A stretch of 29,427 nucleotides of DNA, from positions 1-29,427 of the IMG/VR virus record IMGVR_UViG_3300020428_001135. The stretch is one strand, 5' to 3'. The notes beneath the pieces were generated by a model. It saw nothing but the letters and a program-made list of their open reading frames with translations. It was not told where the DNA came from and searched no databases. Origin of the DNA: a virus. Position 1 is the first letter of the stretch. Every line of letters starts with the position of its first letter. Made by a program: the position numbers and the translations under genes. Shown piece after piece: positions 13,652 to 19,743 of the stretch.

Positions 13652-13672
13652 GCCCGCCAATCGGCCTAGGGC
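13652..13672 (-). promoter_or_regulatory. GC-rich bulged hairpin upstream of gene 43
   Basis: On the minus strand GCCC-TAG-GCC-GATT-GGC-GGGC folds as a 4-bp outer stem, a 3-nt bulge, a 3-bp inner stem and a GATT loop. This is unusually GC-rich for this AT-rich genome. No T-run follows, so an intrinsic terminator is unlikely. It could be a mRNA processing or pausing site between the dsbA-like gene and gene 43, or an extra part of the gene 43 operator. Confidence 0.4.
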
Positions 13673-13687
13673 GTTTGTTGTATTTAA

Positions 13688-13948
13688 CTACTTGTCTTTA
13701 CCAACGGTAGCAACAAGAACTTCTAAATCTTCAAATTCATCTGCAACTCTACTCCAGTCGCCTTTTTGTGCAACTTTTATAGCTTTGTTAATCAATGCAG
13801 GTTTGATCTCTAACTCTTCTGCAATTGATTTTACTGTGTCTCTTAAACCTTCTTGTAGGTCTTCTACTTCTTGTAAAACATTGACACCTTCGTTTACAAG
13901 TCTTTCAAGTTTTGCCTTTTCTTCTGCACCGTATACACGACTGCTCAT
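13688..13948 (-). CDS. dsbA: DsbA-like dsDNA-binding late-transcription protein
   Basis: T4 DsbA is an 89-residue double-stranded DNA binding protein linked to late promoters. This protein has 86 residues. Its C-terminal two thirds run in the same order: helix DTVKSIAEELEIKPALINKAIKVAQKG (about 37-63), with a helix-turn-helix look, then an acidic helix VADEFEDLEVLVATV (68-82), similar to the T4 KDELGV...FNRLLALYHK and EAETEEVVELYDTVF segments. The N-terminal part is a charged helix. It has its own strong sigma-70 promoter and a TAGGAGAT SD and lies directly before gene 43. The assignment rests on size and pattern; it is not the thiol oxidoreductase of the same name. Confidence 0.7.
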   Translation of the reverse strand: MSSRVYGAEEKAKLERLVNEGVNVLQEVEDLQEGLRDTVKSIAEELEIKPALINKAIKVAQKGDWSRVADEFEDLEVLVATVGKDK

Positions 13949-13971
13949 ATTGATCTCCTAATGTTTAACTA

Positions 13972-14000
13972 AGTATACTATAAGTTTGCCTGTTTGTCAA
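13972..14000 (-). promoter_or_regulatory. Sigma-70-type promoter for the dsbA-like gene and gene 43
   Basis: Minus-strand TTGACA (13995-14000), a 17-bp spacer, then TATACT (13972-13977). The -35 box is perfect and the -10 has five of six consensus bases. It lies across the end of the upstream 74-residue gene. The predicted start near 13965 gives a leader of about 17 nt with TAGGAGAT. It marks the border between the probable virion genes and the replication genes. Confidence 0.85.
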
Positions 14001-14202
14001 GCATTTTTTTATATGCTTCTTCAAAACCATCCAAAGTGCTGTTAAATTCTACACTTTCCCCTTGTAACCTGCACCACATTCGTTTGAAATAGCCGTTGTA
14101 ACAACTGTAAATGGTATCCATAGATGAATTCAAATGACCCTTTACAATCCAGAACATTTGACAAGCCTCCTTATGTGAGGGGTTGTCCTCGCCGTCCGCC
14201 AT
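13978..14202 (-). CDS. Small soluble protein with four cysteines, unknown
   Basis: A 74-residue protein I cannot assign. It has cysteines at 14, 34 and 44 plus an aromatic-rich middle (MFWIVKGHLN, YSCYNGYFKRMWCRL) and a charged helical end. No membrane segment or signal peptide. It begins immediately after the stop of the preceding gene (TAAATG). Its 3' end contains the promoter for the dsbA-like gene. Only three cysteines are clear; the label counts only those visible in the translation, so metal binding is uncertain. Confidence 0.65.
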   Translation of the reverse strand: MADGEDNPSHKEACQMFWIVKGHLNSSMDTIYSCYNGYFKRMWCRLQGESVEFNSTLDGFEEAYKKMLDKQANL

Positions 14203-14673
14203 TTATTTGAAATTTCTAAGTGAGTGGTATAATTGGTCCTTAACAGACTCTTCTTTTGGTTGTTCTTTGGGCCTTTGCCCTTTTAGTATTCTATTCATAG
14301 ATACTAAACTACTCCTAAATCTAGGTTCAGTAAGTAGCTTTGTTATTAATCCTACATAAGGACTGAGTGCATTTCTTTCATTTGGAGTTAATGTTTCTCC
14401 TGCTACTGCTTTTTGTAAGCCTCTAGCTACTAGTATATTTGGGTCATCGGAATCTAAGTCCGATTTAAGTGCTGAAATAGCGGCCGACAATCTATTGGTA
14501 TCAATGTCATCTTCGCCTACAAGTTTGTCTTTCAAAGGATGTGGTTGTGAACCGTTTTTACTTGGTGTAGAAGTTTTTGGTGTTGGATCTTTGCCTTTTG
14601 CCTGTCCAGGAGAGCCCATCTTTTGCTTTTCATTTACACCTGCTAGTGTTCGTATTTCATCAAATATACTCAT
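14203..14673 (-). CDS. Probable prohead-internal protein with capsid-targeting-like N-terminus
   Basis: A 156-residue protein of unknown activity. It starts MSIFDEIRTLAGVNE, a short amphipathic helix ending in V-N-E. This resembles the N-terminal capsid-targeting peptides of T4 internal proteins, which the gp21 protease cuts after an (L/I)-x-E site. The same RLAGVNE-type peptide begins the 73-residue protein at 18054-18275. Residues 16-48 are a low-complexity Ser/Pro/Lys/Gly linker. The rest is helical (RLSAAISALKSDLDSDD, GLITKLLTEPRFRSSLVSMNRILKG), with a charged C-terminus. Packaging into the phage head is inference from the N-terminus and gene neighbourhood. Confidence 0.7.
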   Translation of the reverse strand: MSIFDEIRTLAGVNEKQKMGSPGQAKGKDPTPKTSTPSKNGSQPHPLKDKLVGEDDIDTNRLSAAISALKSDLDSDDPNILVARGLQKAVAGETLTPNERNALSPYVGLITKLLTEPRFRSSLVSMNRILKGQRPKEQPKEESVKDQLYHSLRNFK

Positions 14674-14681
14674 AATAATAT

Positions 14682-14912
14682 TTAGTCCCTCAATGCGGCG
14701 TAGCCTTTGTCCTTGGCAATTTCAATAGCTCTTCTTGCGTCTAATGGTTTAATTTTAGGAAATTTTTTCTTCAACATTTTAAGAAGTACTCTTTCAGGAT
14801 AAATGTTTACCTTAGGCACAATATAAGGAAGATATTCGGTCTTCATTTCCTTGCCCGACCAATCCATCCATTTGGGCCAACCCCATCCTTCTATAATTTG
14901 GTGTGCTAACAT
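14682..14912 (-). CDS. Small conserved protein, unknown
   Basis: A 76-residue protein starting MLAHQIIEGWGWPKWMDW. I place the start at ATG 14912, one base after the stop of the cysteine-rich peptide gene (TAATATG), the same junction as seen at 2040. An in-frame ATG at 14960 exists, but it lies inside that gene without an SD. The protein has an aromatic N-terminal helix, a middle YLPYIVPKVNIYPERVLLKMLKKKFP stretch and a C-terminal helix LDARRAIEIAKDKGYAALRD. No motif for an enzyme is visible. Confidence 0.65.
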   Translation of the reverse strand: MLAHQIIEGWGWPKWMDWSGKEMKTEYLPYIVPKVNIYPERVLLKMLKKKFPKIKPLDARRAIEIAKDKGYAALRD

Positions 14913-14913
14913 A

Positions 14914-15021
14914 TTACTTACAATGTTTACAACTGCAACCTGTACAAACATCATTTGCACAGTCTAAACATTCTTCACCGCAATGATGGTCATGTCCACA
15001 TTTCTCGCACTTGCATTCCAT
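14914..15021 (-). CDS. Cysteine-rich 35-residue metal-binding-type peptide
   Basis: I read this short gene from ATG 15021, which has a strong SD (TAGGAGAGGACT) just upstream, to TAA at 14914. The 35-residue product has ten cysteines (3, 5, 8, 14, 18, 21, 26, 29, 31 and 34) and four histidines (10, 12, 13 and 33), arranged as CxCxxC, CxxxC, CxxC and CxxCxC. Such density is typical of metallothioneins or compact zinc clusters. The strong SD and tight fit between two genes (19 bases after the upstream stop, one base before the next start) support translation. It could buffer zinc or copper, or hold a structural metal in a virion complex. Function is not known. Confidence 0.72.
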   Translation of the reverse strand: MECKCEKCGHDHHCGEECLDCANDVCTGCSCKHCK

Positions 15022-15040
15022 AGTCCTCTCCTAAATTATG

Positions 15041-15727
15041 TTATTTTTTTTGTTCTTTTTTATAACGTGCTAAAAACTGCTTGTGTTTCGCATGGCTCTC
15101 TGCCGCATCTGGGCTTTTCTTATAAATTTTTAGCCAACCCTTATATTCTAAGTCATCTTTGGAACTGCTCTCTTTTACTTTTCCATATGTTTTACATGGG
15201 TCTTGGCCACAACCACAGTTCTTTTTCTTTTCAACAAGTTTGTTGTTTAGCTTTTCTGATAGTACATTTTTGTATGGCGTAGGTGCTTTTGCATGGTACT
15301 TAGATTCAGCAAATTTCATTTCATAATCTAAGTTGTGGAAAACAGAAGATATGTAATCAGCGGCTTTAGTAATTTTACTTTGTTGCCAACCTTGTAGTCC
15401 TTCTGCTTCTGAAATATTTTTTAGCATATTATGAAGTTTAATAGAATATTTTGCAAGTTTGTATAAGTCTGATCTAGCCATATCAACTTCGTGATCTTTT
15501 TCGACCATATCAGCCATCATAGCCATATTTGAACCTTCTTCTACCGAATCTTTAATTTTAACACAGTTATCAACTGTCTTGCCACCTTTTTTCTTAGTGC
15601 CCATACGTTTATAGCCCTTCCAACAAACCTTGCCATCTACACCTTTTTGCTTTTCTTCGTCTAGTGTAGTGTAACTAGGGTTGCCACAATCTGGGCATAA
15701 TTCGCTTTCAAAATGTTTTAATCTCAT
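15041..15727 (-). CDS. Probable virion protein with N-terminal zinc ribbon
   Basis: A 228-residue protein. It starts MRLKHFESELCPDCGNPSY, with Cys11-x-x-Cys14 as half a zinc site. A VCWKGYKRMGTKKKGGKTV segment follows (about 34-52) with Cys35 and Cys55 that may complete it. This CWKGYKRMGTKKKGG motif recurs, as I recall, in T4-like marine phage structural proteins. The middle is helical (DMVEKDHEVDMARSDLYKLAKYSIKLHNML). The C-terminal part has NCGCGQDPCKTYG (about 171-183) and a basic end GWLKIYKKSPDAAESHAKHKQFLARYKKEQKK. It starts with ATG 15727 after SD AGGAG and a T4-late-type promoter candidate. Confidence 0.72.
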   Translation of the reverse strand: MRLKHFESELCPDCGNPSYTTLDEEKQKGVDGKVCWKGYKRMGTKKKGGKTVDNCVKIKDSVEEGSNMAMMADMVEKDHEVDMARSDLYKLAKYSIKLHNMLKNISEAEGLQGWQQSKITKAADYISSVFHNLDYEMKFAESKYHAKAPTPYKNVLSEKLNNKLVEKKKNCGCGQDPCKTYGKVKESSSKDDLEYKGWLKIYKKSPDAAESHAKHKQFLARYKKEQKK

Positions 15728-15745
15728 AACATGCTCCTGTTATAG

Positions 15746-15753
15746 TATTTATG
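15746..15753 (-). promoter_or_regulatory. Candidate T4-type late promoter
   Basis: The minus strand reads CATAAATA in the 27-base gap before the zinc-ribbon gene, one mismatch from the T4 late -10 element TATAAATA. A start six or seven bases on would leave a short leader containing SD AGGAG. AT-rich DNA makes chance matches frequent, so confidence is modest. Confidence 0.4.
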
Positions 15754-15754
15754 T

Positions 15755-16486
15755 CTAACCGGCATGCATTGCCGCCATGTGAGCCTTATACTTTTTAGTT
15801 CCTTTTTTATGTGGACTTTTACCTTCTACCTTCTTTTTCTTTTTCTTGCCCATACGTGATACAACACCTGGACCACCATTAGCAAAACCGTTACCTCCGC
15901 CCATACTAGTTGCTATTGCACTTGAACTTGTGGTTTCTAGTATATAGTCGCCCTCTTTATGCTGTTTTACGTCTTTCATTTTTTTCATTACTTTTTGTGC
16001 ATCTTCTGTGTACCCGGCATCTTTACATGCTTTTTTAATTGCACCTAGACCGGCGGCTCCACCTTCTTTCTTGAGTGTTTTACGTATACAATCCTCAATC
16101 GATCCTTTAGATTCGCCTATACCACCAAATGCATCTAATTCTTTATTTCTTGCTGTTTTTGCATACTGCTTTGATTGGGCGGCTTGTTTTTGCATAGTTG
16201 GCATTTGTGCTTGTATTTGGTCAATAACTTTTTGTAACTTAGGAGTATCTGGATCCTCTGGAAAGTTTGCAACCTGCTGTTCATATGCTGAAAGCATTTT
16301 TGACATAAAGTTATACATTTTTGTACCTATGTCTAATTTAGCAAGTCCATTTGCAATTTGCTCCATATTTGCTAAGGCACCTCTCATATCACCTTGCTTA
16401 ACTTTTTGTAATCCTTGTTGAGCAGAAACAGTCAATTGATTTAAATCATTTACTTGTGTATTTTCTACTATTTCATATACTTTCAT
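15755..16486 (-). CDS. Probable prohead-internal protein with basic C-terminal module
   Basis: A 243-residue protein. I start it at ATG 16486, which overlaps the preceding TGA (ATGA) and has SD GGGAG upstream; an in-frame ATG at 16519 has no such signal. The first residues MKVYEIVENTQ look like a T4-type capsid-targeting peptide. The body (12-130) is a helical, Gln-rich domain. A segment around 131-165 (SIEDCIRKTLKKEGGAAGL) precedes a Gly-rich linker (MGGGNGFANGGPG) and a run of six lysines. The end KSPHKKGTKKYKAHMAAMH is a basic motif I recognise from the C-termini of other marine phage virion proteins. It could bind packaged DNA. Confidence 0.72.
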   Translation of the reverse strand: MKVYEIVENTQVNDLNQLTVSAQQGLQKVKQGDMRGALANMEQIANGLAKLDIGTKMYNFMSKMLSAYEQQVANFPEDPDTPKLQKVIDQIQAQMPTMQKQAAQSKQYAKTARNKELDAFGGIGESKGSIEDCIRKTLKKEGGAAGLGAIKKACKDAGYTEDAQKVMKKMKDVKQHKEGDYILETTSSSAIATSMGGGNGFANGGPGVVSRMGKKKKKKVEGKSPHKKGTKKYKAHMAAMHAG

Positions 16487-18057
16487 TTCTTTCTCCCAGA
16501 TTTCATATTTGCACACCAATGATACATTTTAGCTTTTTCACCTGATGCATTTTTTGCCTTTTTACGTAGACTAGTTACACTACCGTTGCAACTAGCACCT
16601 GAACGTTTTACACGTCCTGGTCTGCTTTTACCCTTTTTTTTACCGTCTGCAAAGTTTTCTACGATTGCTTTTATTTTCCATGGCAACCTAGCAACTTCTA
16701 TTTCCTTTATATTTAACATTTTAAGAGCATCTAGTCTATGATGCCCGTTAATTATTTTATTATCACAGTCAACTACAATATGATTGTATTTACCAGCTGT
16801 CAATCTGTCAACCTGTCTTTTAAAGTTTTCCATAATACGTTCTTGTTGCACAGGGATAAGATCTTTTACTTGTACTTTTTCTATTGTATGTTTGATATTT
16901 TGTAAATTCTTATTTTTTATTTGTGGAAGTTGGTCTCTCGTATAAGATTCCTTCTTTTGTTGATTCATTGCTATTGCGTAAATAGCACCTTCTGGATCCA
17001 TTCCTTTTTCTTTAGCCCATTTTGCTATATTTTTTTTGGCTTTGGGTTTACTTTTTAGTTTGTCAGCTTTTTTATGTGCTGATTTAATATCCGACTTGCT
17101 CATATCTTCTTTCATTAGTGTTTTTAAATTTCTGGCTGTTCTTTCAAACTTATGATCTTTGTGTTTAAAGCCCATACCGCCGGCGGCTTCCCATTTTCCT
17201 ATGTTTATTCCGTAGTCGTCAATCAGTATGTTAGGAGTACCATCAGATTGAGATGCGTACTTGGCTTTATCAAATGTAATAATAATATTCTTAGGTGGAA
17301 AGAAGGATAAGTGTTTTTCAATCCATTGTCTTTTATGTGGTTCTGAGTTAGGATCATCTGGCAACGGACTGCTTAAAATATTGTACGATCCTTTGATATC
17401 TTTGATTAGAGATAGTAGGTTTTTTGCATTACTTGTTACTGGCAAATTAAGCCAAAAATCTTCAGTGTCTCTTATCTTTTGCAGAGCTGGTTTAATATCT
17501 TTTAATTCTCTCCAATCCTTACCGACAAGTTTTTTCCAGTCTCCAAAAAAGTCTGCTAATACACCGTCCATATCAACATAGATCTCACTTTGTGCATTTA
17601 TGTCTTCTTTTACTTGTTCTTTTTCTTTATTTTTATTTTTATTTTTAGTTACTTGGGTAGCAAGATATCCACCAGCACCTCCGCCTATCAAGTATTTAAA
17701 AAGGTCAACATATACTTCAGGCCCAACACCAGGAGGCATTCTTTTAATAAATTCACTCATAATTGCTTTGGCTTTTTTGACGCCTTTCTTCTTAGCCAAT
17801 GCTGTAAAAGCCGCGGCTATGATTGGCCAAACTTGTATTGCTTCTGTAACTTGTACTGATTCTGAAAGTCCTAAATTAAAAAGAACGTTAGTGCTTTTAC
17901 CTTTTACTTTTTTACTTAATGTAGGAGGTCTTCCGTCTTTGTCTACAGTATTACCAAACTTTTTTGCTTGTCTTGGAATTTCATTAGTACCCACATCAAC
18001 TGTTGTGTTAACACCCTTTACTATTCTGCCGTCTTCGTATAATTCACCTACTTTCAT
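16483..18057 (-). CDS. Multidomain virion-type protein: HAD 5'-nucleotidase-like plus ParB-like domains
   Basis: A 524-residue mosaic. Residues 1-75 are a structural-type N-terminus (MKVGELYEDG...). Residues 75-140 hold a hydrophobic helix pair. Residues 157-300 are a NT5C-like deoxyribonucleotidase HAD domain: YVDMDGVLADF (Asp162, Asp164), NILSSPLPDD (226-235), HKRQWIEKHL and NILIDDYGINIGKW (276-289). Residues 320-370 form a helical segment. Residues 390-465 look ParB/sulfiredoxin-like, with VKDLIPVQ and CDNKIINGHHRLDALK (431-446, NGHHR). The basic Cys-containing tail from about 478 (SRPGRVKRSGASC...YHWCANMKSGRK) recurs in marine T4-like phages. Catalytic Asp residues are present, so enzymatic activity in or near the virion is plausible. 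Overlaps both neighbours by ATGA. Confidence 0.8.
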   Translation of the reverse strand: MKVGELYEDGRIVKGVNTTVDVGTNEIPRQAKKFGNTVDKDGRPPTLSKKVKGKSTNVLFNLGLSESVQVTEAIQVWPIIAAAFTALAKKKGVKKAKAIMSEFIKRMPPGVGPEVYVDLFKYLIGGGAGGYLATQVTKNKNKNKEKEQVKEDINAQSEIYVDMDGVLADFFGDWKKLVGKDWRELKDIKPALQKIRDTEDFWLNLPVTSNAKNLLSLIKDIKGSYNILSSPLPDDPNSEPHKRQWIEKHLSFFPPKNIIITFDKAKYASQSDGTPNILIDDYGINIGKWEAAGGMGFKHKDHKFERTARNLKTLMKEDMSKSDIKSAHKKADKLKSKPKAKKNIAKWAKEKGMDPEGAIYAIAMNQQKKESYTRDQLPQIKNKNLQNIKHTIEKVQVKDLIPVQQERIMENFKRQVDRLTAGKYNHIVVDCDNKIINGHHRLDALKMLNIKEIEVARLPWKIKAIVENFADGKKKGKSRPGRVKRSGASCNGSVTSLRKKAKNASGEKAKMYHWCANMKSGRKK

Positions 18058-18275
18058 TTCTTCCTGCCTCTAAATTGAACAGGTCCAGTCATGTAGGGTT
18101 TAGAAAACCATAGCTTAAACCAGTCAGCATCTCCTGGCTTAACTCCTAGTTTCTTTTCTTTACGTTTTAGTTCTGCGGCTGTTTCAGATGGGTTTTCGTC
18201 TATCTTGTATTCAGTAAATCCTTTGAACTCATTTACACCTGCAAGACGTTTTAGTTCTTCAATACTAGAATACAT
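18054..18275 (-). CDS. Small capsid-targeting-like protein, unknown
   Basis: A 73-residue protein beginning MYSSIEELKRLAGVNE, nearly the same N-terminal peptide as the protein at 14203-14673. After this comes a short acidic stretch and then a helix ETAAELKRKEKKLGVKPGDADWFKLWF (about 31-57). It ends in MTGPVQFRGRKK, a basic tail. The peptide suggests delivery into the prohead and cleavage by a gp21-like protease after Glu16. It lies between two large probable virion genes. Function unknown. Confidence 0.72.
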   Translation of the reverse strand: MYSSIEELKRLAGVNEFKGFTEYKIDENPSETAAELKRKEKKLGVKPGDADWFKLWFSKPYMTGPVQFRGRKK

Positions 18276-18279
18276 TAGA

Positions 18280-19743
18280 CTACCCCTTCACACCTACATC
18301 TGGATTAACTGCCCTTGGTGCTTGAGGTGCTCTTTGTTTTGCTATTCTAGCATTTTGATCTTGGTTAGTTTTGTCTAATGAATCCCACCATTGTTTAGCA
18401 CCTGCGATTGCCTGACTAGCAGGAATACTACGTCCGTTTTTAAGGAATTTAGTATCAGCAATAGCCATAAGTTGTTTTAATCTTTCTGCATGATTTATAT
18501 TAGGCATAGGTCTGCCCATTTGGCTTTGCCGTGTATATGCTAAGTATTTGTCTATAGACTTTTGTACTCTTTCTTTGCCGTATTTTTGTAATTTTGCTGG
18601 ATTAGATTTTAAAATTATTGTAACATCATTAAAAGGATCAAACATTGCATTTTTAACGGTTACTCCCGACTTGTCTTTGTTTACTGAGAAGCCGCCAGCT
18701 CCTACTCCAATATTACCGGAGTCTGCTATTTTGTTGCCCTTCATATCATATGTTGCACTTTGGTCTACGTTTGCCTCTCCATCATCAGTTTTAACACTAG
18801 TTATAAAATTTAATTTAATTTTACGTTGCACATAATCATATGTATATTCCAATCCTTTGATAGCTGGTGTTTTCCACATTGTCATTCTTCCATCAACAAA
18901 TGTGTACTTACCTCCGCCATTGCTTACATGTACTTTATTGTCATCATATTTGTCTTGTACATAGGTTGTCCCATCATCTGCAGTATAACCAGTTCTGTTA
19001 ACTGGTATAGTTGCATCTGGTGCTTTAGGTGGATTTTGCGGTTTCAATACCTTTATTTTATCCGGTAAAGTATCTCCAACTGCTTCGTTTTTTTGACCCT
19101 GACCAAAAACTTTCTTGCGTCTTTTAAAATCCTTTTTTACTTTATCCACAACATCTTTAACTATATTTTCACCAATAGCATCGACACCCATTAAACCTTG
19201 TAGTTTTTTAAACATTTCTTCTGCAAAAGGTAATGCAGATTTTGTAACACCTAACTTGAATGCTTCTATATCATTATCCATTACAGTTTGTCGTAATTTA
19301 CTTGCACTCATACCCGTGGCATCTTCTGCATCTGGATCTCTAGTTAACCGCACTAGTTTTAAAGTATCAAAATTGTAATCGTGTTGATCCATTTTTTTAC
19401 CATTGTATGATTGAAGTACATTACCCATTTTAGGCTCACCTTCTAGATATATTAGATCAGTGTAACCCATTTTATATAATCTATCAGCCGCCAAAAAAGG
19501 ACTCTTAGCAAGTCCTACAGCAATGCCGTTAAAACTTTTTTGTGCCCATGCTAATTTTTCTTCGGAACTTAATGGATCTGTAGGAAGTTTAGATGCTCTA
19601 TCACTTAAAAACAAAAAAGGATCTGCATTCTGTCTTTTAATTTCTTCTATTAATAGTTCATGTCCAGAGGTGGCAGGATTTAAACGACCAAATGCAAACG
19701 CCGCAGTTTTTTTTGGTGCTTCAAATAACTGCCTTAATCTCAT
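18280..19743 (-). CDS. NMNAT-like nucleotidyltransferase fused to a virion-type domain
   Basis: A 487-residue protein. After a capsid-targeting-like start (MRLRQLFEAP), residues 13-185 match the nucleotidyltransferase fold of nicotinamide-mononucleotide adenylyltransferases: AAFAFGRLNPATSGHELLIEE (14-34, TSGH in place of HxGH), LFLSDRAS, DLIYLEGEP and GMSASKLRQ (about 143-151, the family's (I)SxTxxR-like element). Residues 225-400 are a beta-rich domain (TADDGTTYVQDKY...GGKYTFVDGRMTMWK), and 400-487 a helical end. The first His of HxGH is Thr here, which may weaken catalysis. NAD synthesis or ADP-ribosyl-related chemistry in the virion is possible. ATGA overlap with the upstream 714-residue gene. 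Confidence 0.8.
   Translation of the reverse strand: MRLRQLFEAPKKTAAFAFGRLNPATSGHELLIEEIKRQNADPFLFLSDRASKLPTDPLSSEEKLAWAQKSFNGIAVGLAKSPFLAADRLYKMGYTDLIYLEGEPKMGNVLQSYNGKKMDQHDYNFDTLKLVRLTRDPDAEDATGMSASKLRQTVMDNDIEAFKLGVTKSALPFAEEMFKKLQGLMGVDAIGENIVKDVVDKVKKDFKRRKKVFGQGQKNEAVGDTLPDKIKVLKPQNPPKAPDATIPVNRTGYTADDGTTYVQDKYDDNKVHVSNGGGKYTFVDGRMTMWKTPAIKGLEYTYDYVQRKIKLNFITSVKTDDGEANVDQSATYDMKGNKIADSGNIGVGAGGFSVNKDKSGVTVKNAMFDPFNDVTIILKSNPAKLQKYGKERVQKSIDKYLAYTRQSQMGRPMPNINHAERLKQLMAIADTKFLKNGRSIPASQAIAGAKQWWDSLDKTNQDQNARIAKQRAPQAPRAVNPDVGVKG

Noticed and set aside
13652-13672. Intrinsic terminator between the dsbA-like gene and gene 43
   Set aside because: The stem is GC-rich, but no run of T follows on the minus strand, and gene 43 has no promoter of its own in the gap.
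17600-18073. Plus-strand open frame of 157 codons
   Set aside because: It lies antisense to the multidomain gene, has no SD or promoter, and no recognisable motif; every supported gene here is on the minus strand.
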